DNA from: Triglochin maritima
Taxonomy: Eukaryota; Streptophyta; Magnoliopsida; Alismatales; Juncaginaceae
Assembly (NCBI GenBank): GCA_963682175.1
Contig: OY821786.1
Span: 35,953,501-36,017,500 of the forward strand
Direction: 5' to 3'
Length of the DNA stretch: 64,000 bases
The translations under genes and the position numbers were made by a program. Shown here piece after piece: positions 9,267-22,681 of this stretch. How positions within the stretch are numbered: position 1 is the first letter of the stretch; every line of letters starts with the position of its first letter. The notes beneath the pieces are model-generated. The model was not told the origin of the DNA. It ran no database searches and worked only from the letters and a program-made list of their open reading frames with translations.

Positions 9267-12200
9267 ATGAGGTTCTCGAATGTTGAGAGCATGAAGGAGA
9301 ATTTCGCGAAGCTATTGCTTGGAACCGATGCCTCTGGTGGCCGCGAGGGGGTCACCACTGCGTTGGCATTATCGCAAGCTATAACAAGTCTCGCAGGTAA
9401 TACACCGTCTACTATTATTACAGCGACGACTACGACGACAATGATTTCGTTTTCTTTTTTACGTTCAAGATCGTCCAACTTTAGACCTCAATTCTTTCTT
9501 TCAATCTATAAACTCAACGACATTTCAAGTAGAGGATGTAAACAGGGTTTACAACTTTACATATCCTTATCTTAATTGACTTAATAAGAGGTATCCAAAC
9601 CAAACTCGGATGAGCTTGGGTAAGATTCAGAAGTCTAAACAAATGTCAGTAGCTTGCCTTGATCGGTTGCAAATAAAGCAAACTAAGCTTTTGCCAAGTC
9701 AGAACTCGAGGCTCAAGTTGACGTAATTATAAGAGTGCAAGTCAAATGACTTTTTTAAATCCATCTAAGAGATGTTTCTAAGGGTGATTTGTTAGCAAAT
9801 TCGACCAGTGGAGTGATCAAATGGAAAAGAAAAAAAAATCACACACACAAACCACAAGACAATAGTTTCATGTGAAAACATTTTCGGGAGAAAACCACGA
9901 TCGTCTCAAATCCCAATCTACTATTTTGCAAACAGTTACAAGTACAAGAGAGAGAGAGATATAAGTACTTATAAAGACAAATCCTAAAATCGAGATAAAT
10001 GTGAACCATCTATTTCTAAAGGGTCTACTGAAATCTAAGACAATCTGATTAAGGATCCAAATACAATTTTTGGGTCACAATAAATTTAGGAATTTATTCG
10101 CATGTTCATCACTAACTTGGTTTCTGCTCGCAATGTGAGGAGATATAAACGTCCTCTCGTAGGGGGCTACCGCCCCTGCCACCCCCAACATCACAATCAA
10201 GTTTTAATGAGACCCACATATATAACATGATTAATACAAAGATTTTAGATGGTGTTGATTAAATTCTTAATTTAAAAATATGGGTTTAATGAGGGTTGTG
10301 TTGTTGGTGCAGTGTCTACGTTTGGGGAGCTGTGGAAGTTGGAACCTTTATGTGATGGAAAGAAGAATAGATGGCAAAGAGAGATGGAGTGGTTGCTATC
10401 TCCAACTAACTATATGATTGAATTTGTCCCACAAAAGCGAATTGGAACCAATGGCTGCACCTTAGAGGTAAAAAAATCGAAAATAAATACAAAATTATTA
10501 CATTTGGTTTAACCAATATTTTGGAGAGAAAAAATTTATGATTTGAAACACATTACAAGTTGACATTTTTTAAAATTAGTTAGTTGTTCTGTTTCAGATA
10601 ATGACACCAAGATGTCGTTTGGATGTTCAGATTAATCTCCCAGCGCTCAGGAAATTGGATTCCATTCTTATTGTACGTGACGGTTTGTTAAACGGGGCTT
10701 AAGTGATTTTGATTTCTAGGAATCAAATACACCTTAACATTAGTCCTCAAACACTGCATTTTAGGTATAGATTCTTCAAATTGTTACATTTTCCATAGAT
10801 CGTGATCAAGAAATATACAAGTTGGCATCATGACTTCTTGCATCAAATTTTAGAAAATCAAATTCTACAGCAATCTGCGGCCGACTATTTCAGCCAATCA
10901 AAGTAAGATTTCAATTTAAGAAAAGAAAAACTGAAGTAATTAGTCTTTTATCCATACAAACATGATCTATTTTCGAGTTCATTTCAGTTGAACTAGATCC
11001 AAAATCAAGCTGAAGCAATTGATGGTGGATTTTTAATGTCACCAAAGTAAGAATCTTGATATACAATGAACCCTGAGCTAAAATTGACTAAATTAAATTA
11101 TATTCATGTTCATTTCAACATGTGATAAATTATTACCATGGGCGGAACTAAGACCATAGATAATCATGTCCGAGCTACCCATACGCTTTGTTTTCTCTCT
11201 CTGTTACGTAAGTTTCTCTCTCTATCACGTCAGTTCACTCAACCCACTTAAAAAATTCATTAATCATGCCCAGAAACACCTCAAACACCTTACATTTTCT
11301 CTCATTCACGTCGTTTGGAGATCAATCATGGATAAAATATATTTAAAAAATCAAAAAAAATCTACAAAATCAAAACAAATAAAAAACATATTTTCAGAAG
11401 AAAAAAATTGATAAAATAATTTAAAACGAGTTTTTTTAATAATTTTTAACAAATAACAAAAAAATAAAAAATAAATAAATTCAGCCAACGGGAGAGGAGC
11501 ACGTGCCCCCACCCATGGGGCGACCTGGCGTGAAATCGAGTCGTCCATCGCATGATTTCACGCCCAGATGGACACCCCGGGCGTGCGTCCTGCTCCCCCG
11601 CCCTCCTGCTAAGAGCATGGTCGCCCGGCAAAACCAACCGTTAACCATGCTCTAATGTGGGGATTGCGATGGTTGAAGCCCCCACCCAATTTTTTGTGAG
11701 CTTTCAAATTTCAATGTAGTACTATGCAGAATCATCGTGGGCATGCGAGAATCAGAGCCCCATCCCACTTTTTAAAAGAATTCAATCAAGTACGTTGTAC
11801 TATATACTGTATATCCTCGTGAGTTTTGCAAATTTAATTTTATTAGATTTTTTCCTAATTTCGAATAGAAACCTCCGATAGCAAGGGTTATTGCATAACA
11901 ATAACAATAACAATAATAATAGTAATAATAAATATATAGCAAAATTTCTATTGATGAAACAAATACTATATAACGTCATGAGTTTCGCAAAATTAATTTT
12001 ATTATATTTTTAAACTCCTAACTTCAAATGGAATCCTATGATCATGGGTCATTGCACAAAAATAGAATAATAATAAGTATATAGCAAAATTTCTATTCAT
12101 GGCATGAAGAGGTCTTCATTCTTTCTTTCTTTCTTTTAGCTCACATGTGATCTAAGTTTTAGCTGCAATTTTATTTTTTTAGTTCTTCTCGAATTTAAGA

Positions 12201-14628
12201 ATTTTATTGTCATAATATCCTATGAATTTTATTGATTACATAATTGTAGTTATCTCAAGACATTATGGATACGTTTCTAAAAATAACAAAAGGGAAAATA
12301 AATTGCAAATATCTCACTATTTTCAACAATGAATATCATGAAACTATTTCCGCAATCGAACGGAATTGGAAGAATGACGACTATTAATGGCTTATATAGG
12401 GAAAGATTTATTTTACAATGTTAGTAGTGATGGAATTATATATCATTTTGAAAATATAAAAAAATTGGCTTGCCAATTATAGTTTTTTTTTTGTAGGAAA
12501 ATCTGTAGTCTCCTTTTGAGGAAAGCCTTTTGAACCATATTTATGATGATAATTTTCTTTTGATTTAAGCCCCACCCCCACTTGAATTCCGGGTTCCGCC
12601 ACTATTATTACGATGATATGCATTATATTATGGTTTCATGAATTACATTACAGTTTAAAATTTTATTTCAACCGTTGAAAGATTTGTAGAAGGTGGCACC
12701 AAAATCAAAATGAGCCTCGGGCTCACTGTAGCTTGGCCGTAAATAATTGTAACAAAGAAAATACAGTAAGTAAAAGAGAAACCAAACCAAAGTTTGGTTT
12801 GAACACGTATATATTTTGTTTTAAAATATACTTTCTATTCATTTCTTGCATTCTGCAAAATGTTTGAACACGTATCTTTACTTGTTCTTTATGAGCGATG
12901 TGAAACACATTGAATCAATTCAAATTCGATATGCATTCAAACTTATAGCATTCCAACTGAAGTTCATATGTATGGTTTCTTTGCATTTGTAACATAAATG
13001 AACATACCTTCCACTCCTGTACTGCTTGAAGACCAGCTAACCAGACTTCATGCAGGAAGTTCTAGACTCCATGGTGGACAGAGAATTCTGGTACTGTGAA
13101 GGTGATGACACAGCTGAAGCAAAGCGAAGAGAACACATGAGGGAAAGGAAAAGATGGTGGCATCCATCTCCCGGAGTTCCTGATTCCGGTCTCTCGACCC
13201 ACGAGCGCAGGAAGTTGGAATCCCAAGGACAGCTTGTTCGTCAGGTCCTCAAAGCTGCAAAATTGATTGACGAGCATGTCTTGCTTCAAATGCCTGTCCC
13301 TGCAATCATCAGAAATGCCCTCCCTAAGGTACCGAACTAATGATAACTTATAGAACGCCTTGTTAGGACTTATAAGATCAGTAGATCATCAATGAAGTAG
13401 AGACTACTCGACCACGGTCGGTAATATTTATGGAACCAGTTGGTCATGAAAAAATAATATGTTCCTGTTTTCCAGTGCATTAAGGTTTTTTAAAATGTAT
13501 TACAGTAGTAGTAGTTAACTATGTGATCATGCAGCTTGATATCTTCCTAAAAAACAGAAGTGGTTCCTGAGAAAATGTGTAACACTCCTAGATCAATGAT
13601 TTGAACATTTTTAGAGCCATATTAATGAATGTGATACATTTCTAAAGTATTCCTGAACACAGTCAGGTAAGGCAAACTTAAGTGAGGAAATGTACAAGAT
13701 CATATCTTTGGAATCAAATACCATCGAAGAAAAGTTAAGCATGCTCAGGTTGAGAAGTGAACATACCATTTTGGAGACCATAAACCGCCTTGAAGCAGCC
13801 ATATTTATCTGGAAGGATAAAGTTTCAGATGCAACACTAAAGAGATCATCGGTGAAGCGCTCATTGGCCTTTCTTCGGGATGCCAGATTGAAGATGGACA
13901 AGGTTGAAGTCTCACTTGAAAAAGCTGAAACTGTACTGACTGCCCTGAAGCTTAAGTTTCCAAACCTACCACAGAGCTTTTTTGATGTAAACAAGGTGCA
14001 ATACAACAAGGTGAGCTTAGAATGAAATGCTCCTCATCACCAGATAGACATAAGACAAAGAATGGTATAACCATAATCTTGTTTTAAGTTTACAAGATGT
14101 TAAAACAATCTTAGCATACATATTAGAAACCCCGACCTGTCTAAAATAACACTAGGTTTAAGTAAACTTGAGAATTGGAAGAAAGGTTATAAAAATTTAT
14201 CCCACTGCAGAAAGACTGATAACACAACATTACTAACAAGAAAGGTAATACGTTCAGGACAAGCAGCACTTGTTGTAGTGGCATTTTCATTCCCTCTTTA
14301 GTTTCTTTCATGATTATACTTCGGCACAGTACTTATACACTTGTACCTTTTCAACCAGGACATCGGGCACTCTATCGTTGAAGCTTATTCGAGGGTATTA
14401 GGAAACTCAGCCTTCAGCATATTGTCAAGAATAAGGGACGTCTTGCAAGAGGATGATCTCAGAAAACTAAGAACTCCATTAGATGCCCACAATTTTGATT
14501 TCTACTCACATGCATACCGTAAGGGTCGTGCTCGAACCACACCAGCTCGTGTCCATGTCAAGCGATCCCTTATAGAGCAGTTGAGCCTGGTAGACAAGAG
14601 TGATTCAGATGCAGACAACAATCTGTAA
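9267..14628 (+). CDS. RopGEF (PRONE-domain guanine nucleotide exchange factor)
   Basis: PRONE proteins load GTP onto ROP (plant Rho) GTPases at the plasma membrane in polar growth and receptor-kinase signalling. Exons by eye: 9267-9396, 10313-10467, 10598-10672, 13056-13328, 13663-14010, 14359-14628. All junctions are GT-AG and phases agree, giving 416 residues. PRONE blocks appear in order: [61 protein letters not shown], the WW block [20 protein letters not shown], then [19 protein letters not shown]. The protein is nearly all PRONE and lacks the usual 60-100 residue N-terminal leader. The ATG at 9267 is the first in frame after a stop at 9186, but an AG at 9259-9260 could splice to an unseen upstream exon. 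Intron 3 (2383 bp) holds a Harbinger MITE. Confidence 0.88.
11152..11652 (+). mobile_element. PIF/Harbinger (Tourist-type) MITE in RopGEF intron 3
   Basis: The element is flanked by TAA on both sides (11149-11151 and 11653-11655). Its ends are inverted: GACCATAGATAA on the left and TTAACCATGCTC on the right. The interior shares long blocks in reverse complement with the copy at 29463-29901, for example CACGTC and GATCAATCATGGA. It has no coding capacity. Confidence 0.75.
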
Positions 14629-16878
14629 CCACTGAAAGGATAAAGCACAGAGAAGATCACAGTAGCTGAATGAGAGTCCAGACTCCAGAGAATCGTGCTG
14701 CTGTCATAGGAGAAGTTCACAAATCCAGTTTTTACTATCTGTTCAAACCATTTTAACAGCATGAGGTTTTCCTGTTTCATTTTGATTTATCACAAGATGC
14801 AAAGAAGTTCTTAAAACTCGTAAGATGCAACCAAATAAAGATTGCATGACCCAAGTTGCCTTTGACCGCCAAAAATGACATTGCATTTCAATGTGTATGG
14901 AAACACGCAAGCTACAGAAAGAAAGATAATTACAAGGAATGAATGCTAACCTCAAGTAAGTGCTTCGACGTGATCTCCACATTGTCACCTAGCCAATATT
15001 ACTTGCAATCAAGTTCAACCAGTACGGCACAAGCGTCACATTCTAGCCTGTCATAACTCCAGCAACTACTGAACAAGAAGAGCTCCATATTGCATGGGTG
15101 TATAACATATACCTACTGACACACTTCCAGTAGTTGCAAATAGTTATATCCTTCTGAATGCTGTCATTTCTAACAAATGGAAGGGGGCAAAGAAGTGTCT
15201 TGTGAGAAACTTGACCTAAAACATTTTTGTGAATATTCCTTCTCATAGAGCTTAAGAACCATCACACTTCACCTGTCATTTATTCAGTAATTTTCTGCTA
15301 GAACTTGGAAATTGCGAACAAAAATGAAGTGGTTTTAACTTTAAACATCAGGAATGCAGTTTCACTAAGACATAAAATACCACAGATAAATTTAATTTTT
15401 ACACATGACATCCAAGAAGGTGATTTCGATCATATTCTTGTGAACCATATGAAATATGACCAATTTACAATTGCATTCAGTGCTGTGGTGTTAAGGGTGG
15501 CAAAATAGAAAATGTTATGAAAACATAATGGTTGTCAACATGCTATACCGATGCAAATTCTCTAGGAAGAGATAATCAACAATAGTGTCAAGAGGTTCTT
15601 ACATGATGAACCAAAACTATAAACGTTTCTCTCACGATGGAGTCAAAGACATAGTCCTGTAGTGATCTTTCATGACAGTATCTAAAGTATGATTAAGATA
15701 AAGAAATAAAGAATATATCGTTACCATCTCAATATCACTTAACTTGATTTAACTAGAAACAACATTAAGGTTCTAATGTAGGCAAAGTTTGCACAAGAAG
15801 AGCGAACTCTAAGTAAAACAAACCATGATACAAAATTAAAAATTTAACAAGAACCATGGAATTACACATTACATGCTGCTTATTCTGATGGACTTTTGTC
15901 TCTTACAAAAGAAAATACCACAATTGTTATGTTTGAGTGTTTAATTGATATCTACATACATGAAACAAGTATCATAAAAGGTTTATTTACGTTATTTTCT
16001 CCAATAAATTAAGAATCTCAGCTCATACCAATTCAGACTCGGTATGTCATCTATACATGTGTGGTTTTTACATGTCAACTGCATACCCCTTCTTAGCCGT
16101 GTATGTTTCTCCTATGATGACAACTTGCAGCTATGGAATCAAAGTACTGAACCCCAGGGTGCGGTAAACACAAAATATGAGAAAAATTACTGACCACTTC
16201 TAGATAAAAGAAATTTCACAATATTTCCCAGAAGAAACCAACTGGTAAAACCTTGTATGTAATAAGAATGCCATTATCAGGGTCTGTGACAAAAGCATGG
16301 GCGGGACTTCTTGAATAACCACAATCAAATGGATTGACAGAATCACCAGAGTATGTTTTCGGTTGGCCCAACATGCGGAGAATATAAGGCTCTTCTTGAC
16401 TTCTCAGTTATTATGGTCATGGTCATATTATAGCTTCTATGTCAGAGTTACTCCTGCAAGACTGGTGCTTATCAACCCTTCCTCTTGAGAAGCCAATCTC
16501 TGTTACCTGGTAAAAATCCAACATCTAGTCAAGTAAAGGCTGTTTCTTTGCAAATTTCACTCACAACCATTACATAGTCTCTTGCCACAAACAAAGAGAC
16601 AGCACAACAATATAGTACTGAAGTGATGTATACAAAGAATTTGATTGAAAACCGTATCCACAGCAGCGAAGAAAATTTTAAAGGAATTCATTTCCTATAG
16701 AATACCAAACCAAGCCTTGTTCCACGATGAAAACAACTGGTCAGAGCTGCAGAACCTGTACTCATTTCCAACAAAAGCTGGCAGCATCACAGATTATAGA
16801 GGAACCATCCTTCGTTCAAAATTGCAAAGATTGCAAAAGCTGCCGGTGGCAGAAACAAGTGAAAGCTTCTTCCTGACT
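14629..16878. other. Convergent intergenic region, no gene recognised
   Basis: This region separates the RopGEF stop from the EMB1270-like stop on the opposite strand, so it must hold both 3' UTRs and poly(A) sites. Short open stretches on both strands show no family similarity. I see no RNA gene or repeat array. Confidence 0.5.
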
Positions 16879-19800
16879 TTATGCCATGTGTCCTTTGTGT
16901 TTTCTTCTCATGATTTTACTTATCTTAAGCCTTGTTGCTTTCCTGGCTTGTGGAGGATCACCCCTTTTCTTCATCTTCTCCAGTTTCTCTTTTCGACCTT
17001 CTATTTCAGCAGTGATAATCCTATCTCTTCTTTCATCGGACAACAAAGCCAACTTTGCAAACTTCTTTGGCATGACTTGTCCAAGACGTTCATGGATTTC
17101 TTTAAAGGCGGGAAATAAACCAGCTCGCATGAAATATCCTTCAGAAAGTCGTATTGAACTTGATTCAGGTAAAGATGGAGCATCTTTTAGCTCTAGATCC
17201 ATACAGAATGAAGAGTCCTTCAGCCACATTCTAAGAGAATGAGCTTTTGCTACAAGGACGCCTGTTTTAGTTCTACATGGTAAAAATGGTGAGCCCATCT
17301 CCCAAAGGTATGCCTTCAGTGTGTTGTTCAATGACACCATATGGTATTCAGCAGTTCCAGTGATTAAAACAACAGATTTTGGGGACTCCGGTGTCCCCTC
17401 TAACGAGGCATCCTGAAAAATTAAAAGACAATCAAAGCTGGAATAAACTGCTAGATATAATATAGATGTGAATGTATACTCTTTATTCAAATTAGTGAAC
17501 ATGCTATGGTTCTTCCAACATAAGCTACATGTGAACTGTGAAGTAACACTTTCATCTTCAAAAATAAAACTCAGAAAATAGTTTACTTTACTAAAAGAAT
17601 ATTTGAATTTGAATCAAGAAAGTAAATAACAAATCACTGGGCTTGCTCATGAGAAAAAATGGGTTCACTCTTCCTAAATCATGGGAAACTCATGTGTTAG
17701 TGAATCATGACTTCATTTTTTGGATTAACAAATAACAATAGTGCTGAATGTAAAAATTGATGGACTTAAAGTACGCTTCCATGTGCAGAGGCGAACAAGT
17801 ACAGCAGAAGATATAAGTAAATGGCTCTTCACAAGCACCCAATATCAAATTATAATCAGAAAATTGTAAATATTACAGTCAGAACTTACTTGCATATGGT
17901 CAAGCCATAACGTGAGGCCAACAAGAGCAGCACCAGCAGATAATTTTCTAAAATCAGCTCCCCAGTCTTTCTCCGCAACTCTGCAGCATATTTGAAAAAA
18001 ATTAGTGATGCCTGCCAAGCATTGTATGACTATGATAACCGGAACAAAATAGTGGAATGCAATACAAGGAAGTTACCTGAACACGTTATGGCGATAGATT
18101 CCCTTTCTGATTGCCAACTGGAAAACCCAAGAGGCAGTAGCACGCCTTTCAAATGCCCATAAGAGATCTTCAAGGGCATTAACAAAGTTGAATGAGGCAT
18201 TATCTTCAGAACCCATTTCATCAAGAATATGGTCCAGCTCGTTAACTATCGGCTCGGATTTACCTGATAGAAGCCTGCACAATGGGGGCAAAGAAATAAA
18301 CAACAGTCTGAGATCAATAAAATGAGCATGGATGGGTCACTTTTTATGTACATTACACCGTACAATAAATCTACCTGACTGGAAGATCAAAACCTGTATC
18401 AGTTAGAGCATTCAAAAGAAACATAGCTTCAGTTGTTTGGTGACACAAACTTGCACCCCGGATAAGGCACGTCCAAATTCTGTGGTCCGGTTCAACTCCA
18501 TCTTGTTTCATATCCAATAGTTTTTTATGAGCCATACTATAGTCTCCACTTTTTAAATAAGCATCAATTACTGAAGAATATGGCAATGTACTGAGATCAA
18601 GACCATAATCTTTCAGGCTGTTAAGCACCTTATCAGCCCCCCGGGGCTGACCACCGGTCCCATATGAATCCATGAGCATGTGCATTGTAGCAATAGTTGG
18701 TTCTAACCCAGCCTTTTTCATCTTAAAAAGTAGTGATTCAGCTTTGGAGTGATTACCGGTGTCCCTATAATTTTTCATCATTGTATGGTATACACCACGG
18801 TCCAATCCATAATTTTTTGATTGGATTATTTCAAATAGGTTTTCAGCCTGTTCCCAAAGCCGTTCTTTGCCACATGCAGCAAGCAAGCTCTTGTATGTAT
18901 CTAATTTTGGATCAAAACCTTTCTTTTTCATTTCATTTACAAGGGATAAACCTTCTTCGGGCCTGCGATCTCTGCTATACATCAATATAAGGGAGTTATA
19001 TGTTTCCTCGTCTGCTTCAAGCCCAGCTCCAAGAATCTGTTTGTAGACTTCTGCAGTCTTCCTAAAATCCTCAATCGCAGTGTACATCTTAAGGAGAGAA
19101 TTGAAGATGTTGAGGTCAGGCTTAAACCCAGCTTGTTCCATCTCGAGGACCATCGACTCAACATCTCTGACTCGCTTTCCACGAGACAGCAGGCTAATCA
19201 TACTTCTGTAAAGGTGCATGCTAGGCAAGTAGCCAGAGGCCTTCATCCCATTGTATATTTTCTTAACTTCAAATATGTTTCCAGCTCTTGCAAATGCGTC
19301 AAGCATTAAAAGAATAGTACTTTTGCTTATCTTGAAGTCCATATCTTGCAACTCCTGAATGACAACATAGATCTCACCTAGTCTCCTGTCAACAATTAAG
19401 GCCTGCAGAAGGCCATTAACAGAATCCACAGACGGTGATGTTCCATCTTTGATCATTGTATTAAAAGCTGCTCTTGCTTGTTCATATTTTCCACTTTCAG
19501 CATATGCATAAATCAGAGCATTCCAAACTTTTCTTTCAACTGTTCTTTCCAGCCTAAGTTTCCCAACCAAGCTTTCAGCCCTCTGCAATAGCTTTAACTT
19601 TCCACATGTTTGGATTATAGCAATGTGAGGAGAAAGATCATTGAAAGAAAATCCAGTTCTTAAAGCCTCATCCAACAAACAATGAGCAGTTTCAGGAAAA
19701 TCAATTTTGCAGTATGCAGCAATGATAATGCTGTAAATATTCTGGCATGGCGCAAGGCCCCGAGATTTCATATCAGAAAATACCTGACAGGCTTCAGAAA

Positions 19801-22238
19801 AGCGTTCCTTTTCTTCGCAACAAGCAATAAGGGACTCATATATATTACAGTTTTCTCCAAAGGAATAAGTTGAAAGACTAACAAATTTGTAATATTCCTC
19901 AAGTGCATGATCTAAGTCACCTTTCTTGCTTAAGGTAAGGATAGAAGCTGCAGCAATCAAGTTATGAGAGCTTGGAGCGTGCTCTCTCAGAAAAGCAAGC
20001 AAACTTGAAGCTTCCTCGTGCTTCCCCAAGGAACTATAAGCATCTAAAATTGATAACAAACTGTCCTTGTCGGCCTCCTCTCCCTGTAAAATAGCCTCTT
20101 TGAGCATCTTGGCCCCATAGTCAAAGCATTTTGACTTAATGAGAAGCAATGATATCATTTTCGGGTTCATCCCACATAACCTTCTCATGTCATTGATGAA
20201 ATTTTCGACATCGTCCATCTTTGAATCTGAAGAAAATACTGTGACCAGTGCCTGATAGAGGCCTTCGTCTGGCTTGCATCCACTTCGAATCATATCCCTA
20301 TACAATGCTAGAGCCTTTTTTGTGTCACCAGTTCTCAAAACAATATCCAACACTACAGAATATGCCTGGCTGTCTGGTTTAATGCCGGATTTCACCATAT
20401 GATCGAAAGTCTTCTCAGCCTCTGTTCGCATTCCAACCTTACCATATCCACAAATAAGAGCACTATAAGTTTTTAAGGTAGGCCTTACACCCAACTCCAC
20501 CATTTCTGACATCAACTTTGCTGCTTCCGTAACCCGTTCAGCCTTCCCCAATGAATCTATCAACACTGTATATGTGACTGCATCGGGCATACGGCCAGAC
20601 AGTTTCATTTCTTCATAGGAATCAAGTGCTAAGTCATGCCTACCTTGTTTCCCGTACATGTGAATAATGGTGTTGTAAGTGATCTCATCCTTCTTATAAC
20701 CTGCAGCAGCCATCTCTTCGCAAACCCTCCCAACATCGTTGGACTTGCCTTCTCTTGCAAAAGCATACAACAGCGAATTATATGTTACTGCATCTGGCAT
20801 AAACCCTTTTTGACCTAACTCGTTGAACAACCTCTCTGCCTCCTTGGCTCGCCCACAACGCCCATGAACGGACACCATTGCATTGTAAGTCCAAAGATCG
20901 GGTTGGCAATTTGCTGCCTCCATGTACTCAAACACCCTCATTGCCTCCTCCAAATTGGACCCATGAGAGCAAGAACTAATCAACGTGTTGTAAGTAATGG
21001 TATCTGGTCGAAGCCCAGACTTTCGCACCTCAGCAAGGAGTTCCAAAGCCGACCCAACAGGCATATTTCCTGACTTGGCACGTGCATTTATAAGCGTATT
21101 AAAACTTACGAGATCTGGCTCACACCCATTTTTCCGCATTACCTCCAAAAGCTCCTTAACCCGTTCAAACCTGCCTGCTCTTGCGTGTACACCCATCATT
21201 GCATTGTAAACCTGCACAAAGGCCACATTTTTAGCTCAGGATTGTGATCTCTCAAGTTTGGCTCATTAAAGAATCTGTGATGCCGTTTCAACTATTGGAT
21301 TTGATAATTTTTTTCTAATTTCTCCTCTATGTATGGTTCAGTCACTCAACAAGTGGGGCTTCTAATCTTACCTTTTGAGCCCAAAAAAAGAAGTTCAATC
21401 TCAACCATAAAGGGGAAAAAACTTGTCAGCTCTCATCAAAGATGAGTTTAGGCTCTTCAAGTTAATCAATTTAATTGAGTCCATCCAAATTCAGTTTGAT
21501 GCCGACCTAAAAATAAACAAACTGATCCTCAAACACGAACCTAGGCATGTTAAGTTAATCAAACCAATGTCAAATTCTAGTACGATCAATTCGAATTGGA
21601 TTGTCAACACCCTTAATTACCTGCACATTAACAACCTGACCACCAAACTCCTCGCCCGCAGCCCTCTCAAACACCTCCTCAGCCAACTCATCCTGCCTCG
21701 CCCGTCCCAAAACGGCAATCACGGTAGCAACCATCCTCGCATTGGGCGCGTACCACCTTCGCAAGTTCAGCCACTCGTACACCTCCAACGCCCTCTGCCA
21801 GCTCGAATTCCCAACCTGCTTAACCACAAAGCAGTAATCGGTCGGAGTCATCTGCACCAGTTTCCGGTCCAACACGTCGGCCACGAACTCCCCCGGCCTC
21901 AAATCCAGTATCTTCTCGGTCAGAAACCCGACCCGCTCCCTCCAGTCCTTCGCCCGTTTCAGCGCCAGCTTCGTCATCTTCTTCCCCCGATTCCGCCCCG
22001 CGGAGGCCTCCAAAGACTCGATTTTTACGTCGTCTTCGACTTCCGTGGTCGGTTCGGGTTCGGGTTTTTTAGGGTTTTGAGGGGGGAAAGGGGGAGGGGA
22101 AGGGGTGAGGAGGAGGTTGTCGAGAGGGAGGTTGGGCCAGCGGATAGAGGGGGAGGAACGGGGGTAGGTGAAGGAGGAGGAGGGGCGTAAGGGGGTGGTG
22201 GAGAGGGGGATTAGGGTTAGGGTTCCGGCGAGTGGCAT
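16879..22238 (-). CDS. EMB1270: Chloroplast P-class PPR protein, EMB1270 (At3g18110) ortholog
   Basis: P-class PPR proteins bind organellar RNA; Arabidopsis EMB1270 is plastid-targeted and needed for embryo development. Exons (minus): 22238-21621, 21211-18375, 18274-18077, 17980-17890, 17412-16879, all GT-AG with matching phases, giving 1425 residues against about 1440 in Arabidopsis. Residues 1-90 are Ser/Thr/Pro-rich, as in a transit peptide. A conserved pre-PPR block follows (KMTKLALKRAKDW, MTPTDYCFVVKQVG). About two dozen 35-residue repeats then run across the 2.8-kb exon 2 (NAMMGVHARAG, FNTLINARAKSG, YNTLISSC). The last three exons encode the conserved tail with an SMR-like stretch (LVGLTLWLDHMQ, KSVVLITGTAEYH, LWEMGSPFLPC). 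The ATG at 22238 is chosen because it matches the family start region and no upstream ATG is in frame. The gene appears intact. Confidence 0.95.
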
Positions 22239-22345
22239 CGGAGGTGAGGGTTTTAGGGGTTTGTGGTTGTGGAGGGAAAGGAGAGGATAACCGGTTTGGG
22301 ATTTTTTTGCATTTGGGTCCTTCAAAACCTGATTGAGGGCGTGTT
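22239..22345 (-). promoter_or_regulatory. EMB1270 5' leader and proximal upstream DNA, source-like copy of a tandem unit
   Basis: This is the leader and proximal upstream DNA. Its blocks GGAGAGGATAACCGG, a T run then GCATTTGGGTCC, and GAGGGCGTGTTGG recur in the tandem array at 22682-23671. Telomere-like AACCCTAACCCTAA lies just inside the coding start (about 22223-22210, minus strand). I cannot place a TATA box or start site. Confidence 0.45.
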
Positions 22346-22681
22346 GGTTTCCAAGTAACTTCTTCCCATAGGTGAGGAGTTGTTTGAACGGGGAGTTCCG
22401 GATATTTTGTTGAAGTAAATTCCCAAATTGTCCCAGACTTTAATTAAATAAAAGCTTATGCAGGTCAATGGGGTAAAATTGTCACAAAAATCCAACAAGT
22501 GGATGAACTGCCAGAAGCTCATCCCATGAGCTTCTCCATTCACATGCAAAATATGTCTCGGTTGTCGTACTGGGAGCCCAACTCAACGGGATCCATCCCC
22601 ATGTGTGTGGATGACCCAAGTGAATTGTAGCAGCTCCATGATGGGAGGGGAGTTGGATCCCCTCCCATCCAAACGCAATCT

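Noticed and set aside
9209..9478. Minus-strand open frame over the first RopGEF exon
   Set aside because: The plus strand has clear PRONE similarity and splice sites here. The antisense product is low complexity.
21423..22190. 255-codon plus-strand open frame antisense to EMB1270 exon 1
   Set aside because: It is a shadow of the GC-rich first exon and spans an exon-intron border. Composition is skewed to Pro, Arg and Gly.
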